A DNA stretch of 64,000 nucleotides. Origin: UBA2033 sp035345875. GTDB taxonomy: Bacteria; Spirochaetota; Leptospiria; Leptospirales; Leptospiraceae. The stretch is taken from NCBI GenBank assembly GCA_035345875.1, contig DAORDH010000002.1, positions 62,001-126,000 on the forward strand, written 5' to 3'. Positions 47,194 through 56,463 of this stretch are shown here, piece by piece. Under the pieces are notes generated by a model. That model worked only from the letters and a program-made list of their open reading frames with translations. It was not told the DNA's origin and searched no databases. The stretch's first letter is position 1; each line of letters opens with the position of its first letter. The position numbers and the translations under genes were made by a program.

Positions 47194-47634
47194 TTTTTTT
47201 ATCGTTTAGAATCTTGCTTGGTGTTAGGAGCTAATGTAATTAATTTAAAACTACCACCCCCGAAACCTCTCGCCGAAATCTTTGATCGGAGATTTGTTGG
47301 AGGCTCGAATACTAGAAGTCATACAGACTCTAGATGTGGACGAAACTCAATAGAAGTGATATCTTTGGATAGAATCCTTAAATTTATTGCATTAACTGAG
47401 ATTCTACCAGAGGCTATTAATTTTATTCATTAGATTCTTCTAATATTTCCTATTTCGATTTAAACTTCATAATCTTCTTATTTGTCTAAGATCAATTACT
47501 ATATTTTTTCTCTATAGCGGCTATCGCCTATTTTGTCTTCAACTCTTTCCATCATCGTCTCCCGTTTCTATCTTACGAGTAAATACCATAAAGCAAAAAA
47601 GAATTAGGAGTCTTTGATAAAAAGATATTTTGAA
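47194..47634. other. Intergenic region between convergent kinase and cyclase genes
   Basis: About 440 bases. A slightly GC-richer stretch at 47250-47340 contains a 71-codon frame (TTG 47218 to 47433) with no recognisable domain, no ribosome site and odd composition; I do not call it. R2 copy b starts at about 47510. No terminator with a T run is clear. Confidence 0.45.
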
Positions 47635-47652
47635 CTAGATCGGGTAAAATCT
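47510..47652 (+). repeat. R2 element copy b
   Basis: Begins TCTCTATAGCGGCTATCGCC, contains TTTCCATCATCGTCTCCCGT and ends TTTTGAACTAGATCGGGTAA. The last ~18 bases run into the 3' end of the cyclase gene (stop at 47635-47637), so the element supplies the cyclase's last codons. Confidence 0.75.
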
Positions 47653-50600
47653 ATTTTTTTGATTATAAATTTCTTTAAACTTTTGATTCGGTATTTTTCC
47701 TTCTTCATCATCAGAAAATTCCGGCTTCAAGCGTAATACAAAATACATATCAATCTCTCCTTTGTTTTTTGCTTTTACGCGACCCCGATGTTCACATTCG
47801 AAATAATCTCGAATGAGTTCATACGTTGATCCACTGATATTTATTTTTCCGGGATGTCCAGATGATTCCATCCTACTTGCTGTATTCACCGTATCCCCCC
47901 AGACATCATAAGCAAATTTTTTCTCGCCTATAACACCGGCTACCAGTGGTCCGCTATGTATTCCGAGTCTGATTTCCCAATAAGGAACACCTTGTTCTGT
48001 TTTTTCTTCCCTTGTTCTTTTCATGAAGTCTTGCATTTGCATAGCGGCTAGTACGCAATCAATTGCGTGCGTTTTATTTGATCGAGGAATTCCACCAGCA
48101 CACATATAACTGTCGCCTATTGTTTTTAATTTTTCTAAATTGCAACGCTCTGTAATTCTATCAAATTGAATAAAACAAGCATCTAGTTCTTTGATTAAAT
48201 CGTTTGGTTTCATCCTTTCGGCAATGGTGGTAAAGCCCTGAAAATCTGTAAATAATACACTCACTGAATCAAATTGAACTGGATCTGCCGCACCTTTTTC
48301 TTTTAATTCGGAAGCAACATCCTTTGGTAAAATGTTTAATAATAAATTTTCTGACTTTCGCCTTTCTAATTCTGCTTTTTCATAGAGAGCTGTTTTATTG
48401 ATTGCGATTCCCAACTGTTCACAAAGCGCTTCCGTAGAACGAATATCATCCTGCGTTAGTTTTTTCATTCCACCCAACTTGTTAATATGAAGTATTCCTA
48501 TCACCTCATCATTAATTAGCAACGGTATTTGAAAGGCTGATTTTAGATTGAATTCATTTATCAAAGATTTATCAATCTCAGAAAGCATTGATCTTGTTTT
48601 TGAAATATCAGAAATATAGAGAATTTTTTTCCTTTTGTATGTGAGATAAATGGAGCCTGATTGGGCACTCAGAGGTATTCTCATTGCCTTGAATTTGTTT
48701 ATAACTTCTGGAACGTTACCCGAATTGGAGATACAACGTGTATAGAGTTCATTTTTATTTTTATCAACTAATTGTAACCAGAAAATATCTGCATTTAGAT
48801 TTTGAATTAAATTGATAACAGCATACGAAAAGATATGATCGAGTATGTTTTCTGAATTGACTAGTTTGGCAAAATCTCCTAAGATTTCTACTTCAAATTT
48901 TGCTTTTTCTGCTTCTAGCTTTGCTTCTAAGGCTTTTTCCTTTTCTTCCTTTACCTGTTTAAATAATTTCGAATTTTGAATGGAAGTGGATATCTGGTTA
49001 CAAAAAATGGATATGTTTGAAATATCAGTTTTTGATAAATCGATCCTCTTTCGGTAGGATGTAAAAAACATACTACCTATCACTTCATCCTGAATGATTA
49101 GCGGAACGAATAGAAAATTTTGAAAACGAAGGGCGTTGATCATATCCTGTATAATAGGTGGTTGGAGATTGTAAACAACGCGGGGAACATACAGTGTTCT
49201 TAATTTTTTATACGCCGAAAAAAGAATCCCTAGTCTTTCATCAAAAGGCAGTCGAAGATTTTGACTGTAATCAATAATTTCCTGTGCAGCATTTTCGGGA
49301 GTTGTCGTTTTATAAGAATAAAATTCATTCTTTTCTTTATCTAAAAATTGGATGATGATACCTTCAATCGAATATCGATCATCAAAGTATTCAAAAATTT
49401 CATCTAAAATTTTATCTAAATCTAATTTTGAATTTAGTTTTTTAGAGTAATCATTTATAATTTCAATTTCCATCTTTTGCTTTTCAGTAATTTCTTTCTC
49501 TCTCCGAAGACTTTCGAGAGTCTTATCAACTCTTGCTGCAATAGGACGAATTAAAATAAATGTAGAAAGAAAACTTAATAGTATAAGGGGAACTCCACTG
49601 ATAAACAAATGAAAGAGTCTACTTTCAAAAGAAACTTCTCTAGGAATATTTACCCAAACTAAACAGAGTATAAAAATAACAATTCCGAGGGCAAAAGGAA
49701 CTAAGTAAGAACTAATTCGAAAAGACTCTGTATTGATTGTAGATTCTCCGTATCTTACAATTGCATACACTAATATCATCGTTGGAAAGATGGATAGATT
49801 ACCAAGCGGATAAAGGGGAATTCCCATCGTTGCGGGAATATTAAACAGCAACATAATTGCACCGGTTGCAAGGTAAAAGACTGCAAAGTTTCCGATTGGC
49901 TTGATTTCTTTTCGCTTTCTCTTTTGATTCCATTCATTTAAAGTAAAAATCATGGCGATAAAGCCAACCATTCCAAGACCGTGAATCACGGGTCCAGATG
50001 CGGAAAATCTTCCCCATGGGAAATTATAATACCCAACAAAAAGATAAGGACTCAGAGCGAGTACAGCAAGTAAAAAGGATGCAATATCTATCAAAATAAA
50101 AAACTTCGGAATTTTCTTTTCGAAACTTAAAAACGCAAATCGGGATTGTATAGAGGGGGCAAAGCAAAAGAGCAAAAAACAAAGTTGCTCAATTCTGTGT
50201 CCAACCATTGGATCCGGCGATAGTCCAATAGAAATACTCGCCAAAAGCTGAAATCCATACAGGTAAAGAGAAAACGCTCCCATTTGATTGAGCGGCTTAT
50301 GGGGATTACTCCCTCCGATAAAAATTCCCAGACCTACAACCAATAAAACCGAAATCAAAGGAATCAATTGCCAAGTTAATAAACTTTTAGATTGATATTG
50401 ATATTGCAAAGGAGAGAAAAAGAAAATAACTGCTATGGCAATTAAAAGAAGTACTAGACTTGCGAATAAATTCAATACGTAAAAAAATCCATTTTTCTCA
50501 AAGAGCATTACCCTGAGATCAGAAAAATCAGTCAAAAAAATTCCGTATGCTAAAAGCAACATAGGAATAAAAGCAAACGTGCTTCCTGGAAACAAAGGAA

Positions 50601-51258
50601 TACCCATAAAGCTTGGTAAATTGGATATCACTAACAAAATACTTAAGATATGCCCTATTACTAAAAATCGTTTTTCGTAAAAAGAATTTCGTTTGAGATA
50701 GTGAGCATAAGTAGGAACACCCAGAAAAAAAAATGTTGCAGCTCCAATAATTCCCCACGCCTTCAAATATATGGACGCTATAGGATAAATACCAAAACTA
50801 TACTGCAAAAAATTTCCAGTGAACGCTTGATTGGTTACAATTCCATAGAAGGCAAATAGAGTTGCAATCCAATTGATCCCAGCTCCTACCAAAGCAATTT
50901 TATATTTTTTATCTAGGATATAATAGATAAGGTGAGCAGAAGAAGGAGCATACAAAAGAATAAATGTATATAAAACTGTATTCCATCTTAATAGGATTTC
51001 TGTATCATGAATAACCGCTCGAAGAGCTAATACAAATCCAAGCATTCCAAAGGCTAAACACATACCACTGAAAGAGAGGTAGTAACCAGTTTTTTCTTTT
51101 CGAGAAAATACTCTAAAAAAACCGATTAAGGCTAAAATCAAGCCACAAAAAAAAGTAATAAAACCAGGCACAGCATACGGAAGCATATGCCAAAAATATT
51201 GAATGGAATCTATATTTGATGTAAGTTCAGGATAAGGGCTAATATGATAAGTATCCAT
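47635..51258 (-). CDS. Membrane adenylate cyclase with duplicated 7TM and duplicated GAF modules
   Basis: A 1207-residue class III cyclase. Two related membrane blocks (about 28-245 and 260-505) share NLPSFMGIPLFP (213-224) / NIPATMGIPLYP (473-484) followed by FxFIPMLLLAYGI-like helices; two more helices precede a coiled coil. GAF 1 (about 605-765) and GAF 2 (about 795-960) are also alike (LFVPLIIQDEVIGSM / FQIPLLINDEVIGIL). The catalytic domain (995-1180) has metal Asp1005 (LFTDFQGFT) and Asp1049 (IGDSYM); Lys1045 and Asp1118 (YDVWGDTVNTASRM) are the residues that favour ATP, so cAMP is the likely product. No CRP-type receptor is in the window. The stop codon lies in R2 copy b. Confidence 0.9.
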   Translation of the reverse strand: MDTYHISPYPELTSNIDSIQYFWHMLPYAVPGFITFFCGLILALIGFFRVFSRKEKTGYYLSFSGMCLAFGMLGFVLALRAVIHDTEILLRWNTVLYTFILLYAPSSAHLIYYILDKKYKIALVGAGINWIATLFAFYGIVTNQAFTGNFLQYSFGIYPIASIYLKAWGIIGAATFFFLGVPTYAHYLKRNSFYEKRFLVIGHILSILLVISNLPSFMGIPLFPGSTFAFIPMLLLAYGIFLTDFSDLRVMLFEKNGFFYVLNLFASLVLLLIAIAVIFFFSPLQYQYQSKSLLTWQLIPLISVLLVVGLGIFIGGSNPHKPLNQMGAFSLYLYGFQLLASISIGLSPDPMVGHRIEQLCFLLFCFAPSIQSRFAFLSFEKKIPKFFILIDIASFLLAVLALSPYLFVGYYNFPWGRFSASGPVIHGLGMVGFIAMIFTLNEWNQKRKRKEIKPIGNFAVFYLATGAIMLLFNIPATMGIPLYPLGNLSIFPTMILVYAIVRYGESTINTESFRISSYLVPFALGIVIFILCLVWVNIPREVSFESRLFHLFISGVPLILLSFLSTFILIRPIAARVDKTLESLRREKEITEKQKMEIEIINDYSKKLNSKLDLDKILDEIFEYFDDRYSIEGIIIQFLDKEKNEFYSYKTTTPENAAQEIIDYSQNLRLPFDERLGILFSAYKKLRTLYVPRVVYNLQPPIIQDMINALRFQNFLFVPLIIQDEVIGSMFFTSYRKRIDLSKTDISNISIFCNQISTSIQNSKLFKQVKEEKEKALEAKLEAEKAKFEVEILGDFAKLVNSENILDHIFSYAVINLIQNLNADIFWLQLVDKNKNELYTRCISNSGNVPEVINKFKAMRIPLSAQSGSIYLTYKRKKILYISDISKTRSMLSEIDKSLINEFNLKSAFQIPLLINDEVIGILHINKLGGMKKLTQDDIRSTEALCEQLGIAINKTALYEKAELERRKSENLLLNILPKDVASELKEKGAADPVQFDSVSVLFTDFQGFTTIAERMKPNDLIKELDACFIQFDRITERCNLEKLKTIGDSYMCAGGIPRSNKTHAIDCVLAAMQMQDFMKRTREEKTEQGVPYWEIRLGIHSGPLVAGVIGEKKFAYDVWGDTVNTASRMESSGHPGKINISGSTYELIRDYFECEHRGRVKAKNKGEIDMYFVLRLKPEFSDDEEGKIPNQKFKEIYNQKNRFYPI

Positions 51259-51303
51259 CTTTGCTATCTTTCTTTATTTCATATTTATTTTTGTATAGGT
51301 TTT

Positions 51304-51445
51304 ATATATAGCGTCTATCGCTTAATTTACACCCAACTTTAACCATAATTGTCTCCCATTTCTATCCTACAAGTGAAAAGCTTAAAACAAAAAGGATTGT
51401 GAGTCTTTCATAAGAAGGTGTTTTGAACTAGAGGGGGAAATTTTC
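51304..51445 (+). repeat. R2 element copy c
   Basis: Begins TATATATAGCGTCTATCGC, contains CCCATTTCTATCCTACAAGT and AAAAAGGATTGTGAGTCTTT, and ends TTTTGAACTAGAGGGGGAAA. It lies 45 bases upstream of the cyclase start, in the same chromosome orientation as copies a and b. Confidence 0.75.
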
Positions 51446-51628
51446 GCCAAAATTTAAGAGCTCAAAAGGTTATAAAGACATTCCTACAGTATCCAAGAAA
51501 CACCTGGCTTTTCAAAATATCAATGGGAATCAAATTTTAGAGGAACAAACAACTATTAGCCGCAGAAGCCTCCGTGCAAGGGTTTCGAGCCACAGGTTTC
51601 TTTTATCATTTTATTTCAATCCAGGCAA
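51446..51628. other. Spacer between R2 copy c and R1 copy d
   Basis: About 180 bases of the 616-base cyclase-lipoprotein intergenic region. A frame reads KDIPTVSKKHLAFQNINGNQ on the plus strand but has no start, motif or ribosome site. Nothing else supported. Confidence 0.35.
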
Positions 51629-51868
51629 ATCGGTGTTATCCTATAAAGAAGGTCTTGATAAATCAAGACCCTACTTCGTGTCCCTTCGTGCTCTTCGTGG
51701 TAAAATAATTCTTACACAATCCAGTAACATTGACAAAAAACAACACCCAGCATACCCTTATCGGTATTAGCAGTGCAAGCAAAGCGATCGGTGTGTATTA
51801 TCGGTGTTTAGTCCACCCTTCGCTCCAAGTATTCGCGACCAACGCCTTCGCATGTGGTAATCTTTTAC
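51629..51868 (+). repeat. R1 element copy d (compound)
   Basis: Contains ATCGGTGTTATC, a perfect 9-base hairpin GGTCTTGAT-AA-ATCAAGACC (51651-51670), the triplet ACTTCGTGTCC, CTTCGTGCT, CTTCGTGGTAAAA (51673-51705), a second set with TTATCGGTATTAGCAGTG, GATCGGTGTGT and TTATCGGTG, and a closing TGTGGTAATCTTTTAC (51853-51868). The end lies 6 bases before the next gene's stop. Looks like two R1 units joined, partly decayed. Confidence 0.65.
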
Positions 51869-51874
51869 GTCGAA

Positions 51875-52678
51875 TTAAAACTCAAACGTCTTAGGAGGGA
51901 TAGTAGCATTTCGTTTGACGTTTTTATAATGGATGTCTACTTGAGATGTATCTAGTTCCGTTGTGGCATCTGTCACACGAGTAGAGATTCTTTCTGGAGG
52001 ATGATCTCCCGTTCTGTATTTCTCAGGGATTTGACAAATTGCGCGAATGTTTTTATCAGGAGCAAATAATTCTAGAGAAGATAAACCTTTATCATAAAAG
52101 AAATATTTATACTCATCCGTTCCTCTTTTTACTAGAACTCGTTTGTCGGAAGGACTTAGATAGCTTTTGTCCGATCTAAACTCTTCGATGAAATTTTGTG
52201 CAATGCTAAAATAAATAATTGGATAAGGAATCACAATAGTTTTCCTAGTATTAGGATCTACCATATAGATATCGCCCATCGCTTGTTCGTGAATCTTTTC
52301 TTGTCCGGAAGACTTGATTCGAATCCTAGAATTATCTGATATAATCTGTGAAATAATCAAACCAAAGAAAGGCTCCATCAGTTGGATCTTTACTTTTCCG
52401 GTTGGTTTATCAAAGAAAATCTTTCCATTCACAGTATTGGATTCTTTTAACTTGTCACCCGATAAAATCTTCATGGTAAATTCACCCGTAAAAGAGTTCG
52501 AATTTTTCTCCAATCTTTCTACAATTTCCACTAACGACTTTGCTCGAGGGTCGTTGTATTTTAAATTTTGGGTTTGCTTTCCATCTGTGTATTCGGGCTC
52601 TTTTACGCTCCCTTCCTCTGTTTTACATCCGAGTAAGATTAAACTAAATAAAAATAAGATACTAATAGTTTTTTTCAT
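51875..52678 (-). CDS. Lipoprotein, LolA/LolB-like fold (predicted)
   Basis: A 267-residue lipoprotein with lipobox LILLGC (Cys18). The mature domain (about 45-265; NSFTGEFTMKILSGDKL, VNGKIFFDKPTGKVKIQLMEP, GLIISQIISDNSRIRIKSS) reads like the half-barrel of LolA/LolB/LppX-type lipid carriers, with alternating strands and KxxIxxxxP phrases. A role in carrying lipids or lipoproteins across the periplasm is a fold-based guess. It lies 15 bases after the TPR protein gene on the same strand, and an R1 repeat ends just past its stop. Confidence 0.6.
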   Translation of the reverse strand: MKKTISILFLFSLILLGCKTEEGSVKEPEYTDGKQTQNLKYNDPRAKSLVEIVERLEKNSNSFTGEFTMKILSGDKLKESNTVNGKIFFDKPTGKVKIQLMEPFFGLIISQIISDNSRIRIKSSGQEKIHEQAMGDIYMVDPNTRKTIVIPYPIIYFSIAQNFIEEFRSDKSYLSPSDKRVLVKRGTDEYKYFFYDKGLSSLELFAPDKNIRAICQIPEKYRTGDHPPERISTRVTDATTELDTSQVDIHYKNVKRNATIPPKTFEF

Positions 52679-52693
52679 ATTTCTTCCGGCTAA

Positions 52694-54664
52694 TTATGAT
52701 TTACTGCTTCCTAATTTTTTTATTTTTTGTAAAATTTTCTCTTTTTCCATTGGACTGGATTGTATTTCAACTGATTTTTTCCAATTTTCACTTGCATTGT
52801 CCATATCGTTCATTTTAAAGAATACATCTCCTAAATGATCATACACAACAGGATCATCTTCTTTTCTGTCCGTCATAATTTGGAGTGCCAAGTTTAGATG
52901 ATGTAAGGATTCTTTTAACTTCTCCATCTTAAACAATACCCAACCGAGACTGTCTTGGTAGGATCCATTGTCTGGTTCTAACTCTACTGCTTTTTTGATA
53001 AAGTTATACGCATCCACTAATTCCATATTGTTTTCAGCATACAAATAACCTAAAAAATTGTAGGTAGCCGCATTAGTATTATCTAACTCTAATGATTTTT
53101 TTAGATCTTGAATTGTTTCGTTTAATTGTTTGTTTTTCTCATAAGCAGAAGCTCTGAAAAAATAATAATTTGGATTTTTTGCGTCAATCGCAATCGCATT
53201 AGAAAAAGATTCAATTGATTCTTTGTATTGTTCCATTGAAAAATAGTTCATACCTTGAATAAAATAAGCATTTGGGTTTTCACTCTTCAAAATAGGTTGC
53301 AGTATTTTATTGGATTCATCATATCTCTTTACTTTACTGTTTCTATAAATATTCGCCATATGCAAAGTTAGATTAATTCTTTCAGAATCACTTTCTAATG
53401 TATCCAATGCCTTTCTTAAATAATGAATTCCCAGAAAGGGCGCGCCACTGTCTTCATAACAGGTCGCGATAAAATCATACAATAAAACAGGCTTTATTTT
53501 TAAATCAGGATTATTCAGCGAAATATCTAAAAGTTGCATCGCAAGTTCAATCGCAAGATTGTATTGTTTATTTGCATAGGCAATTTCAGAAGTAATTTTT
53601 AATTCACTTGCAAGCTCTGGAGTTTTTTTCAGTTTAGAGTAGATGATAATAAGAGCCATTCGTAGCGATAGCCGCCCTGGATTTTTAGAAGACATGGTTA
53701 CAAAGTATTCTTCTGCTTCTTTGTGTTTTCCAACTAGAACTTTATAGATTGAAGCTAATAGCCCCTCTTCTTTAAACTTACCCTCTTTGTGTAGATTTTC
53801 AAAATAACTCAAAGAAAACATTTTATTTTCTATGAAATGCATTTCTGCCAATAATTGAATGACAGGTTTTGAGTCTGGATTTGTTTTTAAAATTTTATTT
53901 AGATAAATTCTGGATTCATTAAAATCGCCTAACGTTATATAAATCTGAGCAAGAGTAAAAAACACTTCTGGATCATTTTCTTTATACTTTAGATAAAGTT
54001 TGTAATAATGAATGGCTCTTTGTCCATCTCCCTTTTTAGAGTAAATATCACCTAAGTATTTTAGAATGAAATTTCTATATTTAGCATCTCCTTCTTTTTT
54101 CTGAATCAAATTATACAGAGAAGTAAAATATAAAATTGCTTTGGGATAATTTTCTACCTCAGCACTGAGTGAACCTAAAAAATAAAGTAGATCGGAATCT
54201 TCTGAATAAAATGAAATAACACTCTCTAGTAAGTCTGCCGCTTGTTTAAATTTATTTTGCTTAATGAGAAGTCTAGATTTTAAAATCAGTGCATCTTTGT
54301 ATTGATTATTTGATAAAGCTAGAGATGTGTCTAGATCCGTAGAACATTCATTCCATTCTCTAATTTCAAAATGACTGGTTGCTTTTAGATAATAGGTAGA
54401 ACTGTTCACTGGGATCGCATTTTCTTTTGCACACTGAATATAAGCGTGAAAGTATTGAATTGCCTTTTTATGCAAAGATACAACTTGCTGTGGATTTTTC
54501 GAATTTGCATGATTTGCTTGGGACTGCATTTTAATTCCCATAGACAAAAGAAATACAGGACTATAATACTCGGTCTCCCCTGCTAGTGGCTTACACCTTG
54601 CTCCCTCATCTGCCCAAATGCCAATCGAAAAAAACAGCATTATGACGAATAAAACTTTTTTCAT
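52694..54664 (-). CDS. Secreted TPR-repeat protein
   Basis: A 656-residue protein with a signal peptide (MKKVLFVIMLFFSIGIWA) and many tetratricopeptide repeats through nearly its whole length. Clear units include KYLGDIYSKKGDGQRAIHYY, FTLAQIYITLGDFNESRIYL, NYYFFRASAYEKNKQLNETI, TYNFLGYLYAENNMELVDAY and YDHLGDVFFKMNDMDNASEN. TPRs make protein-binding superhelices; the periplasmic location and pairing with a LolA/B-like lipoprotein gene 15 bases downstream suggest an envelope-assembly role (inference). The last codons read EKILQKIKKLGSSKS. Confidence 0.82.
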   Translation of the reverse strand: MKKVLFVIMLFFSIGIWADEGARCKPLAGETEYYSPVFLLSMGIKMQSQANHANSKNPQQVVSLHKKAIQYFHAYIQCAKENAIPVNSSTYYLKATSHFEIREWNECSTDLDTSLALSNNQYKDALILKSRLLIKQNKFKQAADLLESVISFYSEDSDLLYFLGSLSAEVENYPKAILYFTSLYNLIQKKEGDAKYRNFILKYLGDIYSKKGDGQRAIHYYKLYLKYKENDPEVFFTLAQIYITLGDFNESRIYLNKILKTNPDSKPVIQLLAEMHFIENKMFSLSYFENLHKEGKFKEEGLLASIYKVLVGKHKEAEEYFVTMSSKNPGRLSLRMALIIIYSKLKKTPELASELKITSEIAYANKQYNLAIELAMQLLDISLNNPDLKIKPVLLYDFIATCYEDSGAPFLGIHYLRKALDTLESDSERINLTLHMANIYRNSKVKRYDESNKILQPILKSENPNAYFIQGMNYFSMEQYKESIESFSNAIAIDAKNPNYYFFRASAYEKNKQLNETIQDLKKSLELDNTNAATYNFLGYLYAENNMELVDAYNFIKKAVELEPDNGSYQDSLGWVLFKMEKLKESLHHLNLALQIMTDRKEDDPVVYDHLGDVFFKMNDMDNASENWKKSVEIQSSPMEKEKILQKIKKLGSSKS

Positions 54665-54768
54665 CCTCTCCTCCAGAAATACTCATTCTCTAGATTAAAC
54701 CAGTCTGTAACTGTAAGAAATACATTCTTGTTATTCAACCAATGAGTCAATCGGTATATAAAACAAAA

Positions 54769-54984
54769 AAGGAATTATTTTTCACCACCGATGACACCGA
54801 TAACTGAACGATATTATACGATGGATTCCTATTTCGACTTAATGGCTTCGGTTATATAAATTTAAAGGGCGAATATTTGAACCTTAAAAACTTTAACAAG
54901 GAGTAAGATAAAAGAACAAAACTTATCTATTTGTTAGAGCAATCGGTGCCCCTCGTCTTCATCGCTGGTAATCTTTTAATTCTT
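54769..54984. repeat. R1 element copy e (two-armed)
   Basis: Left end AAGGAATTATTTTTCACCAC (54769 on), continuing CGATGACACCGATAACTGAAC, is the reverse complement of R1 right-arm sequence in copies a and f. Right end AATCGGTGCCCCTCGTCTTC, then ATCGCTGGTAATCTTTTAAT. Outer ends form an imperfect inverted repeat. The middle (about 54810-54935) is unlike other copies. Lies between divergent genes. Confidence 0.7.
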
Positions 54985-55104
54985 CTAAATCAAACAATTC
55001 AACTAGTTCTAATTATTCGCGCCCCGAAACCAATAAATTAATTTACAGAATCGGGTTTTTTTACGATTCTATTAATATGCCTATCAAATTTAACGAGGAA
55101 GCCA

Positions 55105-56463
55105 TTGATTAAAATCTTAAAAGACAATTTGGTTTATTTACTACTCCTGTTTTTGATATGGGCAATTGCTTTTCCAATTGTAATCTCCAACCGAGATTCC
55201 CTCTTTAGCTGGTATGCAATTTCGATGTCACCGAGCGGCTACTCCCCTAAAGTAGCACGAAAGTTCATAGAAAAAGGAGACAAAGCTTTAGATAAAAATC
55301 TAGACGATGCCATTGTTTCTCCTAGAATCAAAGAAGAACTAGAGGATGAAAAAAAAAGACCAGCTATCTTACTCTCTCATTTAGAACTAATGGAAGAAGC
55401 TTGTGATTATTATAAAAAAATTGCCGGAAAAGATGAAGTATTACAATACCCTTCTTGGCTCGATCGAAATACAAAATGGTCTAGCGATAGAGAACTTTCT
55501 GCAGATGGAATTGGAAAAAGCAGAGGTCATCTGCCCACCGTGCTCAATCCGGAAGAGTATTGGAAAAAGAATGTGGATTCTGTTTTAGGTGCGCTGGATT
55601 ATTACAAACGAGCTCTCAATTATTCAGGTCCAGAAATTCTGGCAGCAGACAAAATTAGATCTGTTGCAAAAGCTGTTTGTAGACCAGAAGAAATTATTTT
55701 AGCCTATACTAGTTATATAACTGTATCTGATGCATATGTGGAAAAAATTCTAGAAGAAGAAGACAGACAGTTTGCTAAAAAAAACCAATCTTTCTTTTCT
55801 CCGATCCTCAGACTTTTTGGAATGGCAGGACCTGCAGAAAGAAAAGAAATGTATGGATTGAATCCTCTTATGAAGAGATCTATTATCTGGAGCCAAATTC
55901 GAAAAAATATCAAAGAAGGAATTAAAGGTGGAAGTGGAGAAGATCCCAATTTGCCTCTTCTTTCCGATTATATCCGAGGATTAAATATTCTACTCCTAGA
56001 TACAAATATCAGAAATTCATCACCTAAAGAAGCAGATGCGTTATACGAAACAATTTTATTTTTCTTGCAAGGAACAACAGATCCAGGTCAGCAAAAAAAT
56101 GAAAGATTCTTTCGATTCAAGCGAGGAATCCTACTTTTCAATATGGGTGATTATGAAAGAGCCAAAGAGCAATTTACAGCAGCAAAAGAATTTGAAGATT
56201 TAAAAGACGAATCTCCTGTATCCATGCGACTCATTGCGAGTCACATTTTCCAATCAAATCTAATGATTGCTAAATGTAATTTTAAGTTAGGTAATTACAA
56301 AGAAGCGTTAATCGCTCTAAAGTCAGTCGAGAACTTACTTGCCAACGTAGATGGAAGAAATGGTGGGAAAATAGAAATAGATCTTTTGACTGATTATAAA
56401 AATACTCTGCGGGAAACATTAAAGAAACTGGATCGTTTCAAAGAGGCAGATGAAATAGAGTGA
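55105..56463 (+). CDS. Membrane-anchored protein with TPR-like C-terminus, 452 residues
   Basis: One N-terminal membrane helix (LVYLLLLFLIWAIAFPIVI) anchors a long soluble helical part. No catalytic family is recognised. Residues about 335-450 look like two or three TPR-type hairpins (RFKRGILLFNMGDYERAKEQF, NLMIAKCNFKLGNYKEALIAL). The start is TTG 55105 with GAGGAA four bases upstream. The last four bases overlap the GTG of the cysteine desulfurase gene, so the two are coupled, although no functional link between them is known to me. Confidence 0.7.
   Translation: MIKILKDNLVYLLLLFLIWAIAFPIVISNRDSLFSWYAISMSPSGYSPKVARKFIEKGDKALDKNLDDAIVSPRIKEELEDEKKRPAILLSHLELMEEACDYYKKIAGKDEVLQYPSWLDRNTKWSSDRELSADGIGKSRGHLPTVLNPEEYWKKNVDSVLGALDYYKRALNYSGPEILAADKIRSVAKAVCRPEEIILAYTSYITVSDAYVEKILEEEDRQFAKKNQSFFSPILRLFGMAGPAERKEMYGLNPLMKRSIIWSQIRKNIKEGIKGGSGEDPNLPLLSDYIRGLNILLLDTNIRNSSPKEADALYETILFFLQGTTDPGQQKNERFFRFKRGILLFNMGDYERAKEQFTAAKEFEDLKDESPVSMRLIASHIFQSNLMIAKCNFKLGNYKEALIALKSVENLLANVDGRNGGKIEIDLLTDYKNTLRETLKKLDRFKEADEIE

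Noticed and set aside
47218..47433. 71-codon frame after the 7TM kinase
   Set aside because: TTG start without ribosome site, no known domain, lies in the spacer that contains R2; kept only as a note.
44966..51445. R2 copies as integron attC sites
   Set aside because: No core GTTRRRY / RYYYAAC pair at the ends, no integrase seen, and the flanked genes point in opposite directions.
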